From NCBI RefSeq assembly GCF_003752135.1, contig NZ_RJVK01000001.1, forward strand, positions 496,001-560,000: a stretch of DNA of 64,000 nt, in the 5' to 3' direction. Made by a program: the position numbers and the translations under genes. The notes below the pieces were generated by a model. The model did not search any database. It was given only the letters and a program-made list of their open reading frames with translations, and was not told the DNA's origin. Shown here piece after piece: positions 9,597 to 18,665 of the stretch. This DNA is from Caminibacter pacificus (GTDB lineage Bacteria; Campylobacterota; Campylobacteria; Campylobacterales; Nautiliaceae). Each line of letters starts with the position of its first letter. The first letter of the stretch is position 1.

Positions 9597-10276
9597 TCTC
9601 CTACGATAAATCCGTTTATTCCGTGTGATAATTTGAATTTTTTAGCTTCTTGATACGTTTTGAAGCCCGTAATATAAACTTTATAAAGCATATTTCTTTT
9701 TATTACAGCAGTATTATATCCTAATTTTTGGTATTTTTTCGCTACTTTCCAAGCTCCGTTTTTATTCATAAAAGCGCCCACTTGCAGCATATACCCGCTA
9801 ACATAATTTTTACCTTTAAACTTAATCACCGTAATTTTTACAGGAGCCGTTCCCGTAACGTCAAGACCGATTTTTTTTCCGGCCGCATAGCTTAAATCGA
9901 TAATTCTTCCTTTTACAAAAGGTCCTCTGTCGTTTATTCTGACAATAACGCTTTTATGGTTTCTTAGATTGGTGACTTTAACTATCGTATTCATCGGAAG
10001 CGTCTTATGAGCCGCCGTATAAGCGTACATATTATATACTTCGCCGTTACTTGTGTATCTTCCGTGAAAATTAGGCCCGTACCAGCTTGCTATTCCCGTT
10101 TGTGTCCAACCGATAGGAACCCTATTCATAGGATAATACATTTTCCCGTTTACGGAATAAGGTTTTTTCGTGCCTTCTTTTACTCCGGGTACGTTATAAA
10201 CCTCGGTATGATAAGCTTTTTGAGCACATCCCGTAAAAAACACAACCGCCGCTAAAAAAAGTATATTTTTTTTCAT
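9593..10276 (-). CDS. rlpA: RlpA-like septal ring lipoprotein (lytic transglycosylase) with SPOR domain
   Basis: A 227-aa lipoprotein: the signal peptide ends in a lipobox FTGC (~14-17). The central double-psi beta-barrel carries [20 protein letters not shown] and VRINDRGPF, typical of RlpA, and the C-terminus forms a SPOR-like domain ([21 protein letters not shown]). RlpA cleaves denuded glycan strands at the septum. It directly follows mltD, another glycan-cleaving enzyme, with no intergenic space. Confidence 0.92.
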   Translation of the reverse strand: MKKNILFLAAVVFFTGCAQKAYHTEVYNVPGVKEGTKKPYSVNGKMYYPMNRVPIGWTQTGIASWYGPNFHGRYTSNGEVYNMYAYTAAHKTLPMNTIVKVTNLRNHKSVIVRINDRGPFVKGRIIDLSYAAGKKIGLDVTGTAPVKITVIKFKGKNYVSGYMLQVGAFMNKNGAWKVAKKYQKLGYNTAVIKRNMLYKVYITGFKTYQEAKKFKLSHGINGFIVGE

Positions 10277-11611
10277 TTAATACCTTTGTGGAATTTTTAA
10301 TATTTGTCCTACTCTGATAACGGTTGATTTTAAATCGTTTAATTTCATGATTTTTTTATAAGAAATATTGAATCTTCTTGCAATTCCCGCCAAAGAATCT
10401 CCGTTTCTAACTCTATATTTTACGAATTTGGAATTCATAGGAATTACCAGCCTTTGTCCGACTCTTAAATATCTTCCGAGTCTGTTATAATCTCTGATAT
10501 ATCTTATTTTCGTATCGAATTTACGAGCTATTTTCAGTAAAGTGTCCCCTTTTTTAACTTTATACACGTAAAAAAAGTGTTTCGGTTTAAAATGTTCTTT
10601 GAAATAAGCAATTTTTTTATATGGAATATAAATGTAATATTTATACGGCGGAGTAAATGAATTTTTCAGATGTAAATTATGCTCTCTAAGCTCCTTATAA
10701 CTCATATGCAAAAGTTTTGCAACATAAAAAAGAGACGTACCTCCGGGCACGGTAACCTTATCAAAAGAAGGAGTAACTCCGCTATTTAAAATATAAGAAT
10801 TCGAATATTTTAAAAATTCGTCGTTATTAAATAAAAAAGACATAGCAAGGATTTTTATTATATATTTTCTCGTCTCTTTTGGAAGATATTGCCTTTTTAA
10901 TCCCGGCTGATATCTCAATAAATCATCAAGCGTAATGTGTATATGCGAAAGTTTTTTATATAACTTGTACAGAGGTAAATATGCTCTGCTTCCTTTTTGC
11001 TGATATTCTCTTATTATTTTTCTGTATTTTTTAATATCCGGGTCGTTTTTGCAACTTTTCCCCTCTATTTTGCAAAGTTTATCGACTTTTGCCCTTACAA
11101 CAGCCTCGACTACTCTAGCTTCTCCGGCATTATAAGCCATAATCGCCAAATACCATTTTCCGAAATAGTCATGCAAATATTTAAGATAATCGATTGCGGC
11201 TTGAGTCGATTTGATAGGGTCAAGCCTTTCATCCACATATGAATCTATCCTAAGACCGAATCTCTTAGCGGTTTTTGGCATAAATTGCCAAAGGCCTCTT
11301 GCTCTTTTATGAGATTTTGCATCAAGCATAAAATAACTCTCGGCCATTGCCACGGCAATGAGTTCGGGGGGAATATTTGATTTTTGAATACTTTTTCTGA
11401 TTATCGGCAAAATATCGTATCCGTTTTCAAGTATATTTAGAAAATATCGCTTTTTTCTGTAAGCATACTCTTTGTATTGTTTTTGAAGGGTAGGATTTAA
11501 TAAAAAACTATCTTCAATATTCAAAGCCTCCAAAACATTAATATTCGAATCGTTCACAACATCCGCACGTAAAATTAAAAAAACAAAGAAAATTAAAAAA
11601 AGCTTTTTCAT
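10277..11611 (-). CDS. mltD: Membrane-bound lytic murein transglycosylase D with LysM repeats
   Basis: A 444-aa secreted enzyme: signal peptide at 1-16, SLT domain with catalytic glutamate in AVAMAESYF and the companion motifs RGLWQFMPKTA and AIMAYNAGEARV, then LysM modules at the C-terminus (YKVKKGDTLLKIARKF and YRVRNGDSLAGIARRF) that bind peptidoglycan. It cuts glycan strands to 1,6-anhydro-muropeptides. The start overlaps the end of tatD by four bases. Confidence 0.93.
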   Translation of the reverse strand: MKKLFLIFFVFLILRADVVNDSNINVLEALNIEDSFLLNPTLQKQYKEYAYRKKRYFLNILENGYDILPIIRKSIQKSNIPPELIAVAMAESYFMLDAKSHKRARGLWQFMPKTAKRFGLRIDSYVDERLDPIKSTQAAIDYLKYLHDYFGKWYLAIMAYNAGEARVVEAVVRAKVDKLCKIEGKSCKNDPDIKKYRKIIREYQQKGSRAYLPLYKLYKKLSHIHITLDDLLRYQPGLKRQYLPKETRKYIIKILAMSFLFNNDEFLKYSNSYILNSGVTPSFDKVTVPGGTSLFYVAKLLHMSYKELREHNLHLKNSFTPPYKYYIYIPYKKIAYFKEHFKPKHFFYVYKVKKGDTLLKIARKFDTKIRYIRDYNRLGRYLRVGQRLVIPMNSKFVKYRVRNGDSLAGIARRFNISYKKIMKLNDLKSTVIRVGQILKIPQRY

Positions 11612-12357
11612 ATTTTAAAAAGCCTTTTTGCGTTTTGTGTCGTAATCTCTTCGACTTCTTGAGGAGTAACTCCCCAAAGCTCTGCGATTTTATCTCTTAT
11701 ATAAATAGTATAGTAAGGTTCGTTTCTTTTTCCTCTGTGCGGATGAGGAGTAAGGTACGGCGCGTCCGTTTCTATAATAACCCTGTCTTTTGGAATTTTA
11801 GGAAAAACTTCGAGAAGTTTTCTCGCGTTTTTAAAAGTAATGACTCCGCCTATTCCGTAATAAAATCTATCGCTGAATTTCAAAAGATGATGAGCCGCGT
11901 TATAGCAATGAAAAACACCTTTTATATCCGGATGAGCTTCGATAACTTTTACGCTATCTTCGGTAGCGTCTCTAATATGGACGATGATAGGTTTATTATA
12001 TTCTTTTGCGATTTCTATTTGTCTATGAAAAAGCTCTATTTGTTTTTGGCGTTTTTCGGGCTCTTTTACCCAGTGATAATCAAGCCCTATTTCACCCACC
12101 GCAACACATTTCGGGTGTGTGATAAAGCAAGTAATAAGTTTTTCGTCGTATTTGTCAATATCGACCGGATGAAACCCTACGGCAAAATATACGTCTTCGT
12201 AATTTTGAGCGAGTTCTATCGCTCTTGGCAAATCTTTCGGGTCCGCCGCAGGGATTATAAACTTCTCCACTCCGGCATCTTTGGCACGCCTGATAACCTC
12301 ATCGACATCATCGATAAATTTTTCGTTATCCAAGTGCGTATGAGTATCTATTATCAT
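11608..12357 (-). CDS. tatD: TatD-family metal-dependent hydrolase (DNase)
   Basis: A 249-aa TIM-barrel hydrolase with the metal ligands IDTHTHLD (N-terminus), GEIGLDYHW, HIRDA and ETDAPYLTPHPHRG. TatD enzymes act as Mg-dependent 3'-5' exonucleases or quality-control nucleases. It opens the minus-strand envelope run and faces maeB across a ~100-bp divergent spacer that contains two TGTTACW-type motifs. Confidence 0.93.
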   Translation of the reverse strand: MIIDTHTHLDNEKFIDDVDEVIRRAKDAGVEKFIIPAADPKDLPRAIELAQNYEDVYFAVGFHPVDIDKYDEKLITCFITHPKCVAVGEIGLDYHWVKEPEKRQKQIELFHRQIEIAKEYNKPIIVHIRDATEDSVKVIEAHPDIKGVFHCYNAAHHLLKFSDRFYYGIGGVITFKNARKLLEVFPKIPKDRVIIETDAPYLTPHPHRGKRNEPYYTIYIRDKIAELWGVTPQEVEEITTQNAKRLFKI

Positions 12358-12374
12358 TTATCTCCTTTACTTTT

Positions 12375-12443
12375 AGTAACACTTTTAGGTAAAAAAACTC
12401 CCTATCTTGTAAAGATTCGTAACTTTTAAATATAATTGTAACA
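12375..12443. promoter_or_regulatory. maeB/tatD divergent region: TTGTAA-N18-TATAAT promoter and two TGTTACW motifs
   Basis: TTGTAA (12407-12412) and TATAAT (12431-12436) form a plausible sigma70 promoter for maeB, followed by AAAAGGAG before its ATG. AGTAACA (12375-12381) and TGTAACA (12437-12443) are reverse complements of TGTTACT and TGTTACA, matching the TGTT[AT]C[AT] box described for the campylobacterial regulator HP1021/CemR. Confidence 0.5.
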
Positions 12444-12458
12444 AAAAAAGGAGCTGTA

Positions 12459-13775
12459 ATGGCAAACAAACCTACTTTCACTAAAGAAGAAGCATTAGAA
12501 TACCATGCAAAGCCGGTCCCTGGTAAAATCGCTATCGAAGTAACAAAACCGGTAAGAGATAGTAGAGACTTATCAATCGCTTACTCACCTGGTGTTGCTA
12601 TTCCTTGTCTTGAAATCGACAAAGACGAAGAACTTGCATACACTTACACAAACAAAGCTAACCTTGTAGCTGTAGTATCTGATTCTACTGCGGTATTAGG
12701 ACTTGGTACTCTTAAACCTGTAGCTGGTAAACCTGTTATGGAAGGTAAAGCGGTACTATTCAAAAAATTCGCATTTATCGATGCTTATGACATTATGTTA
12801 AAAGAAAGAGACCCTGACAAAATCGTAGAAATCGTTGAAGCAATTTCTCCGACATTCGGTGGTATCAACCTTGAAGACATTAAAGCGCCTAAATGTTTCG
12901 ACATCGAAAAAAACGCTCAAGCAAGATGTGATATTCCTGTATTCCACGACGACCAACACGGAACTGCTATTATCTCTTCTGCGGCTATTATCAACTGGTG
13001 TAAACTTGAAGGTAAAAAACTTGAAGACCTTAGAGTTGTAGTAATCGGTGCTGGTGCTGCCGGACTTGCAGCGGCTGAAATGTATAAGGCTCTCGGAATC
13101 AAAAATATGGTTCTAACTGATAGTAGAGGTCCTGTAACTACAAAAAGAGACGACCTAAACAAATATAAACAACCTTGGGCGGTTGACGAAGACCTTGAAA
13201 CACTGGCTGACGCACTAAAAGGTGCCGATGTTGTAGTAGGTAACTCAGTAGCGAATTGTATTACTCAAGATATGGTTAAAACACTTGCACCAAACGCACT
13301 ACTTCTAACTCTTGCAAACCCGGATCCTGAAATCAAACCTGAACTTGCTCTGGAAGTAAGACCTGACCTTTACATCGGTACAGGTAGAAGTGACTACCCT
13401 AACCAAGTAAATAACGTTTTAGGATTCCCGTTCATCTTCAGAGGTGCGCTTGATACTCACGCAAAAGCAGTAAATATGGAAATGAAAATCGCAGCTGCTT
13501 ACGCACTTGCCGACCTTGCTGAAAAACCTGTTCCACAATACGTAAAAGACGCTTATGGTGGAGCGGACTTAAAATTTGGAAAAGATTACATCCTTCCAAA
13601 ACCATTCGATAGAAGAGTATTCGTTGACGAATCTGTAGCGGTTGCAAGAGCTGCGCTTGAGAGCGGTGTTGCGAGAATTAAAGTTGATGATATCGATAAA
13701 TGGGTAGAAGGATACAAACAACACCTAATCAATATGCTAAAAGAAAAAGAAGGTATCGATTACGACGCAAAATAA
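12459..13775 (+). CDS. maeB: Malic enzyme (malate dehydrogenase, oxaloacetate-decarboxylating)
   Basis: A 438-aa malic enzyme of the short, MaeB-like type without the C-terminal phosphotransacetylase domain. [13 protein letters not shown] and [11 protein letters not shown] mark the malate/metal site, and [13 protein letters not shown] is the NAD(P)-binding loop. It interconverts malate and pyruvate plus CO2, linking the C4 acids of the carbon cycle to pyruvate. It has its own promoter and a strong ribosome-binding site. Codon choice looks biased (frequent CTT, GGT, GTA), consistent with high expression. Confidence 0.93.
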   Translation: MANKPTFTKEEALEYHAKPVPGKIAIEVTKPVRDSRDLSIAYSPGVAIPCLEIDKDEELAYTYTNKANLVAVVSDSTAVLGLGTLKPVAGKPVMEGKAVLFKKFAFIDAYDIMLKERDPDKIVEIVEAISPTFGGINLEDIKAPKCFDIEKNAQARCDIPVFHDDQHGTAIISSAAIINWCKLEGKKLEDLRVVVIGAGAAGLAAAEMYKALGIKNMVLTDSRGPVTTKRDDLNKYKQPWAVDEDLETLADALKGADVVVGNSVANCITQDMVKTLAPNALLLTLANPDPEIKPELALEVRPDLYIGTGRSDYPNQVNNVLGFPFIFRGALDTHAKAVNMEMKIAAAYALADLAEKPVPQYVKDAYGGADLKFGKDYILPKPFDRRVFVDESVAVARAALESGVARIKVDDIDKWVEGYKQHLINMLKEKEGIDYDAK

Positions 13776-13821
13776 TCCTCTTTTTCTTCTTTTTTTTACA
13801 TTTCGCCTATCATCATAAATC

Positions 13822-14300
13822 CACCTAATACCCAACACCTATTGCCTTACACCTAAAACCTATTACCTTATGCCTATTAACATTACCCAATCCGAAACCT
13901 ATCACCTAACACCTGTAACCAAAACCCTAATACTTAACACCTTACACCCATCACCCAACACTTATACCTAAAACCTTATACCATCACTTACATATAACCC
14001 AATACCAATCATCCGATATCTCAACTTGACAAAAATTACATATAACCTATCTTCAAATGCTTAACAACCAATACCCATTACCCAAGACCAATACCTAACA
14101 CCCTACACCCAAAACATAAAATCCAATACCTATTACCTTTTACCTACCACCCAAAACACTACACCTAAAACCCAATACCTGTTACCCAACACCTTAAACC
14201 TAAAACCTAACACTCAACACCTTAAACCCAATACCTGTTACCAAATCCCCCAACACCTCCATTACCAAATACCCAACACTTTAAACCTAAACCCAACTAA
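13822..14300. repeat. Degenerate heptanucleotide tandem-repeat field (consensus about NACCTAN)
   Basis: The gap between maeB and mogA (about 630 bp) has no credible gene. From 13822 the plus strand reads in units of seven, such as CACCTAA, TACCCAA, CACCTAT, TGCCTTA, AACCTAT and TACCTTA, with drift and occasional phase shifts through to about 14300. The strand is nearly free of G, so the opposite strand is rich in TAGGT/TGGGT runs. It does not match an insertion sequence or CRISPR. Origin and function are unknown. Confidence 0.8.
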
Positions 14301-14373
14301 TATCTTTACCAATTCAATCATCCCCATAACTTAACATAATAATCTTACTCTACTTTTATTTGCCCTTTTCATA

Positions 14374-14382
14374 TGCTATAAT
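14374..14382 (+). promoter_or_regulatory. Extended -10 promoter of mogA
   Basis: TGCTATAAT is an extended -10 element (TGN-TATAAT) 20 bases before the mogA start; AAAAAAGGA provides the ribosome-binding site. It lies just after the heptanucleotide repeat field. Confidence 0.6.
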
Positions 14383-14402
14383 CGCCTCAAAAAAGGACAA
14401 CT

Positions 14403-14915
14403 ATGACAAAAATTGCAATAGTTACGATGAGCGATAGAGCAAGCCAAGGAATCTATGAAGATAAAAGCGGAAAAGAGATAGAAAAATTCTTAAGCGAAAA
14501 CATAACAAACGACTATGAAATCGTTTATAGATTAATCCCGGACGATTACGACACAATCGTAAAAACACTAAAAGAACTTGTCGATATGAACTGCTCCCTA
14601 ATCCTAACAACAGGCGGAACGGGACCCGCACCAAGAGACGTCACGCCCGAAGCTACAAAAGAGGTAATCGAAAAAGAACTACCCGGATTCGGAGAGCTTA
14701 TGAGAATGCACAGCCTAAAATACGTCCCTACTTCAATCCTTGCCAGAGGTACCGCAGGTGTCGTTAAAAAAAGCTTCATTCTAAACCTACCGGGAAGCCC
14801 TAAAGCTATCAAAGAAAACCTCGAAGCCGTATGGGCTGCTATTCCGTACGCTATAGATTTAATCGGCGGTAATTATATCGAATCCCCTACCGCATTCAGA
14901 CCTAAGAAAAAATAA
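14403..14915 (+). CDS. mogA: Molybdopterin adenylyltransferase MogA
   Basis: A 170-aa MoaB/MogA-fold protein with TTGGTGPAPRDVTPEAT (~65-81), the molybdopterin-binding signature, and NLPGSPKAIKE near the C-terminus. It adenylates molybdopterin before metal insertion; molybdo-enzymes such as nitrate reductase would be the consumers. Its stop codon overlaps the start of the next gene by one base (TAATG). Confidence 0.92.
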   Translation: MTKIAIVTMSDRASQGIYEDKSGKEIEKFLSENITNDYEIVYRLIPDDYDTIVKTLKELVDMNCSLILTTGGTGPAPRDVTPEATKEVIEKELPGFGELMRMHSLKYVPTSILARGTAGVVKKSFILNLPGSPKAIKENLEAVWAAIPYAIDLIGGNYIESPTAFRPKKK

Positions 14916-15670
14916 TGAAACTCACAAAAGAGATTATTATCTCAATTGCGGCGTTAATCGCCTTTGCTTTTACGCCGCTTTTTAATAAAATTTCTCAAAA
15001 CTATATCGATAATTCCCTAAAACAAGCCGCCGTTTCATATGCTATAACAAGAAGTATCAACGCAGCAGTCTCAATCGTTCAAAACTCATCCGTATCTCTT
15101 GGCGTAGGAATACAAGGAAACGTTGCAATCGGAGAAGCTCTCGACCCGATAAACGACGCTACCGAAAGATTCTCAGACCTTTTAACTCTAAGTATTTGGA
15201 CTTTAGGAGCTGAAAAAGTACTTTTCGAACTATCTAATTTACCGCTTTTTATTGCTATAGTGATAGTTTTGGCACTGATAAATATCTATTTTAAGTCGAA
15301 ATTTTTATCAAAACTCTTAATTTTAATGATAGTCCTTAAAATTTTTATTCCATTTAGCAGCGCCGTATCGTTTTATTCCGACAAATATCTATTTTCCCCG
15401 CAGATTCAAAAAATAAACAAAGAGCTAAAACCATACGTAAAAGAGATAAAAATAGAACAAAAAAACCAAAGTTTTTGGGATAGAATAAAACAAAAAGCCA
15501 CAACATTCGAAGAGATTAAAGCATACGCAGCCTATTACCTAAGCAATACCGCAAAAATCATTAACGCACTGATAAATTTAGGTTCGATTTATCTTGGAAA
15601 GTTACTTTTGAATATTTTAATACTACCGCTGATATTCGTATATATCGTAAAAAATATAAGGTTAGAGTAA
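14915..15670 (+). CDS. Uncharacterised integral membrane protein
   Basis: A 251-aa protein I do not recognise. It has an N-terminal hydrophobic helix (~7-25), a long segment with a glycine-rich patch (VSLGVGIQGNVAIGEALDP, ~80-98), two central transmembrane helices (~126-165) and a C-terminal hydrophobic stretch. It is translationally coupled to mogA by a one-base overlap, but nothing in it points to cofactor work. Its 3' end overlaps the convergent coiled-coil gene by nine bases. Confidence 0.6.
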   Translation: MKLTKEIIISIAALIAFAFTPLFNKISQNYIDNSLKQAAVSYAITRSINAAVSIVQNSSVSLGVGIQGNVAIGEALDPINDATERFSDLLTLSIWTLGAEKVLFELSNLPLFIAIVIVLALINIYFKSKFLSKLLILMIVLKIFIPFSSAVSFYSDKYLFSPQIQKINKELKPYVKEIKIEQKNQSFWDRIKQKATTFEEIKAYAAYYLSNTAKIINALINLGSIYLGKLLLNILILPLIFVYIVKNIRLE

Positions 15671-15994
15671 AGCTTCGATTTTGTTTTCGAGTTCTCTGAT
15701 TTTTCTTTTTAGCTGGTCGTTTTCGACTCTTAGCTGAGCGTTTCTGTTTTTGATAGCTTTTAGGTCGTTTTTGAGCTTATTTACCTCTTCATCCAAAAGC
15801 TCTAAGTTTCCAAGTGAGCGTTGCAGTTGGATTTGGTATTTTTTTATAAGAAGTTCGGCCTCGTTCAAAGCAGCTTGAAGCTGCTTTTTTTGAGTGTTTG
15901 TTTTTTCGTAAAGATGTTTGTAATAAAACATCTTAAAGAGCAATATCAAAATTACTAAAATTACAATGGTTAGAAAAATCCAATTAAATATCAA
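15662..15994 (-). CDS. Small membrane-anchored coiled-coil protein
   Basis: A 110-aa protein with an N-terminal transmembrane helix (~3-21) and a long heptad-patterned helix for the rest (for example ELLDEEVNKLKNDLKAIKN, LRVENDQLKRKIRELE). This looks like a FtsB/FtsL-type bitopic topology, but no family is recognisable. It overlaps the end of rpiB by 11 bases and is probably expressed with it. Confidence 0.6.
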   Translation of the reverse strand: MIFNWIFLTIVILVILILLFKMFYYKHLYEKTNTQKKQLQAALNEAELLIKKYQIQLQRSLGNLELLDEEVNKLKNDLKAIKNRNAQLRVENDQLKRKIRELENKIEALL

Positions 15995-16412
15995 TTTTTT
16001 CTACCCTTCTTAAATGTCTTCCGCCTTCGAAATCGTGAGTGAGCCATGCTTCGAGGATAGATTCTATCACACCAAGTCCTACGATTCTCGCTCCGAAGCA
16101 TAAAATATTGGCGTCATTGTGTCTTCTTGCCATTTCCGCTGTATAGTAGTCGTGGCATAATGCGGCTCTGATGCCTTTGTGTTTGTTTGCGGCAAGACTC
16201 ATTCCAATACCGCTACCGCAAATCAAAATCCCCATACTTCCGGGATTTGCAAGGACGGCTTCGGCTACTTTGTGAGCATAATCGGGATAATCCACACTCT
16301 CTTTTGAGTACGTTCCCAAATCTTCTACTTCGATGCCTCTTTTTTCAAGATATTCGATAACGAAAGGTTTTACTTCGAATCCGGCATGGTCGGTACCGAT
16401 AAAATATTTCAT
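15984..16412 (-). CDS. rpiB: Ribose 5-phosphate isomerase B
   Basis: A 142-aa RpiB with GTDHAGFEVK at the N-terminus and LICGSGIGMSLAANKHKGIRA, which carries the catalytic cysteine. It interconverts ribose 5-phosphate and ribulose 5-phosphate. I chose ATG 16412, which is preceded by GGGAG; a ten-residue longer frame from 16442 lacks a site. It is divergent from pdxJ across a 44-bp spacer. Confidence 0.93.
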   Translation of the reverse strand: MKYFIGTDHAGFEVKPFVIEYLEKRGIEVEDLGTYSKESVDYPDYAHKVAEAVLANPGSMGILICGSGIGMSLAANKHKGIRAALCHDYYTAEMARRHNDANILCFGARIVGLGVIESILEAWLTHDFEGGRHLRRVEKIDI

Positions 16413-16429
16413 TTGCTCCCTTTTTTTAC

Positions 16430-16439
16430 TACAATTATA
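16430..16439. promoter_or_regulatory. Overlapping divergent -10 boxes for rpiB and pdxJ
   Basis: TACAAT on the plus strand (16430-16435) and TATAAT on the minus strand (16434-16439) overlap in the short spacer. The two genes therefore probably compete for polymerase. Confidence 0.4.
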
Positions 16440-16456
16440 CAAAAAAAGGAAAATTT

Positions 16457-17236
16457 ATGAAACTCGGAGTAAATATCGACCATATCGCGACGTTAAGAAA
16501 CGCCCGCAGAATTAACGAACCCGACCCTTTAATGGCTCTTGAAATCCTAAAAGAAGCCGGTGCCGACCAAGTAACCATCCACCTCAGAGAAGACAGACGT
16601 CATATTACCGATTTCGATGCACAAAGAATAGTTCAAAACAGCTTTTTACCCGTAAATATGGAATGTTCGATAAATCCTGAAATTATTGATATTATCTGCA
16701 CTCTAAAACCTCACAGAGCTACATTGGTACCCGAAAGAAGAGAAGAAGTCACTACCGAAGGCGGTCTTGATGTTGTGAAATTCGAAAAAGAGATAAAAAA
16801 CGCAATAGAAAAACTCCACAAAAACGATATTGAAGTTTCATTATTTATAGACCCCGATACAAAACAAATAGAAAAAAGCGCGGAATTAAAAGCCGAAATG
16901 ATAGAACTACACACCGGAAGGTATGCAAACTTATTCTTAGCGCTTAACACAAACATCAACGAAACACCTTTTAAAATTTTTGAAAATTTAGATAGAAAAA
17001 CTCTAAAAAAAGAACTCGAATTGGAACTAAAACTCCTAAAAGACGCCACACTTTACGCAAACGACCTAAATCTTGAGGTAGCTGCCGGCCACGGGCTAAA
17101 TTATCAAAACGTAAAAGAAATAGCAAACATAAAAGAAATCGTAGAACTGAATATCGGGCATAGTATCATTGCAAATTCGGTATTCTTGGGACTAAAAGAA
17201 GCTATCATAAAAATGAAAAAACTCATCTCTTCTTAA
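16457..17236 (+). CDS. pdxJ: Pyridoxine 5'-phosphate synthase PdxJ
   Basis: A 259-aa TIM-barrel enzyme that condenses 1-deoxyxylulose 5-phosphate and aminoacetone phosphate to form pyridoxine phosphate. N-terminal LGVNIDHIATLRNAR and HLREDRRHI are family signatures; AAGHGLNYQNV and ELNIGHSIIA lie near the active site. Its pathway partner pdxA is at 45234 in this window rather than beside it. AAAGGAAAATTT precedes the ATG. Confidence 0.95.
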   Translation: MKLGVNIDHIATLRNARRINEPDPLMALEILKEAGADQVTIHLREDRRHITDFDAQRIVQNSFLPVNMECSINPEIIDIICTLKPHRATLVPERREEVTTEGGLDVVKFEKEIKNAIEKLHKNDIEVSLFIDPDTKQIEKSAELKAEMIELHTGRYANLFLALNTNINETPFKIFENLDRKTLKKELELELKLLKDATLYANDLNLEVAAGHGLNYQNVKEIANIKEIVELNIGHSIIANSVFLGLKEAIIKMKKLISS

Positions 17237-17326
17237 CTCCCTCTCTTTCTCGGATAAATTTTATATCATTTTAATATCATCCTTTGTCACTACAATAATC
17301 TTGCAAAAACACAATAAAGGAACAGA

Positions 17327-17764
17327 ATGAAAAAAACACTTTTAGCATTAGCATTTGCTCTTTCAAGCTTAATGGCTATCGATTTTAATACGGCTTCAAA
17401 AGCTGAACTTATGAAAGTAAAAGGTATCGGACCTAAAAAAGCGGAAGCTATCATCCAATACAGAAAAACTCACAAAATCAAAAGTATTAACGACCTTAAA
17501 AACATCAAAGGTTTCAACAGCAAAACAATCAGCAAAATCAAAAATCAAAAAAGCGCACTAAAAGATAAAGCAAACGCAAAAAAAGCCGCTCTAAAAAACA
17601 AAAAATCAAAAATGAAAGCAAAAATGAACTCAAAAAAAGAAGCTTTAAAAAACAAAAAAGCAAAACTAAACGCAAAAAAATCTCAACTTAAAAAAATGAA
17701 AAAAGAGAAAATGGAAAAATTAGACAGCAAAAAATCAGCTTTCAAAAATAAAGTAAAATTCTAA
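17327..17764 (+). CDS. Secreted ComEA-like helix-hairpin-helix protein with lysine-rich tail
   Basis: A 145-aa protein. A signal peptide (1-17) precedes a helix-hairpin-helix domain of the ComEA/SLBB type (FNTASKAELMKVKGIGPKKA, ~20-39, then LKNIKGFNSKTISKI). The last 80 residues are almost entirely lysine, alanine, asparagine and serine in a repetitive helix. ComEA binds incoming DNA in the periplasm during natural transformation, so DNA binding outside the cytoplasm is the likely role; the basic tail is unusual. AAAGGAAC precedes the start. Confidence 0.75.
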   Translation: MKKTLLALAFALSSLMAIDFNTASKAELMKVKGIGPKKAEAIIQYRKTHKIKSINDLKNIKGFNSKTISKIKNQKSALKDKANAKKAALKNKKSKMKAKMNSKKEALKNKKAKLNAKKSQLKKMKKEKMEKLDSKKSAFKNKVKF

Positions 17765-17786
17765 GCGAACCTTTCGCTTAGTTTTT
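17761..17786 (+). terminator. Rho-independent terminator after the ComEA-like gene
   Basis: CTAAGCGAA (17761-17769) pairs perfectly with TTCGCTTAG (17773-17781) around a three-base loop and is followed by five T. The stop codon lies inside the stem. Confidence 0.88.
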
Positions 17787-17894
17787 CTACTTTTCTACAA
17801 AATTCTCAATAATACTACTACAAATTAAATAATTTCAAAAAATTCAAGTTTAACACATATGTTTATTCGGGAAAATTTAAAAGAAAAGGAGAGA

Positions 17895-18560
17895 TTAGTT
17901 TAAGATTTTTGTAAATCCGCCGCCGACTTCTTTGTTTTTATGTCCAAGTCCGCAGCCAACCGCAGTAAATGCAAGTTTTTGTGAAATTTCGTCTTCTTTA
18001 GGGTTGATTAAAACTTTGTAACCGAAATATTTTTTATCGTCATACATATAACTAAAAGGTTTTTCGTTTTTGATATTCATAATTTTAATAAAAGACTTAA
18101 CGTCTTCAAGTTTTTCTCCGAAGTTTCTTTCGTATTTTTCTACTAAATCGTCAAGAATTAATTTTTCAAGCAGTTCAAAATCACCGCTTGATTTAAACGT
18201 CCAGAAAATATTTTCGTCAATTAAAACGAATGCAGGGTTTAAAGTATACAATGTATTAATCGGCTGAAAACTGCTTGTAAAAGTGTAGATGTTTTTTGTT
18301 TTGAAGTGTTCGTTTTCAAAATCGAGTAGGTTTTTTACCGCTTTGTCGATGAATTCTTGAGAGAAACTTCTAAGTGCGATTACTCCGTCGTATTCGAACA
18401 TTCCCTCGCTGTTCGCTTTACCTAAATTCGAAAAAACATAGTCGTAGTTTTCACTATCGCTTACCGCTTCTTTGATGTAATTTGAGATTAACTCCGGTGC
18501 GTATTGGAAATGTACCGGTTTTTTTAGTTCAACACTGATTTTTGCTTCGATGTACTTCAT
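17895..18560 (-). CDS. cas6: Cas6 endoribonuclease, second copy (island distal side)
   Basis: A 221-aa RAMP protein. The C-terminal glycine-rich loop GCGLGHKNKEVGGGF is the Cas6 hallmark, and the N-terminus has the matching ferredoxin-like strand EAKISVELKKPVHFQYAPE. Cas6 cuts pre-crRNA in each repeat. It has its own strong ribosome-binding site (AGAGGAG) and sits 105 bp after the ThiF-like gene, about 15 kb from the other cas6 (33474-34172), with which it is clearly paralogous but divergent. It is not next to effector genes, so it may be a spare or the remnant of another system. Confidence 0.88.
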   Translation of the reverse strand: MKYIEAKISVELKKPVHFQYAPELISNYIKEAVSDSENYDYVFSNLGKANSEGMFEYDGVIALRSFSQEFIDKAVKNLLDFENEHFKTKNIYTFTSSFQPINTLYTLNPAFVLIDENIFWTFKSSGDFELLEKLILDDLVEKYERNFGEKLEDVKSFIKIMNIKNEKPFSYMYDDKKYFGYKVLINPKEDEISQKLAFTAVGCGLGHKNKEVGGGFTKILN

Positions 18561-18665
18561 CTTCTCCTCTTTTTTGTTTTTTTATTTGAAATCATACCAA
18601 CGCAAAATGACATTAAAAAGACATTAAACGAAAATTTTTCTTAATTGAAATTATTGAATCAATAT

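Noticed and set aside
11635-12429. 264-aa plus-strand frame opposite tatD, and similar long shadows opposite hisB, lysC, sucC and sucD
   Set aside because: They mirror conserved genes on the other strand, have low-complexity composition and lack start signals.
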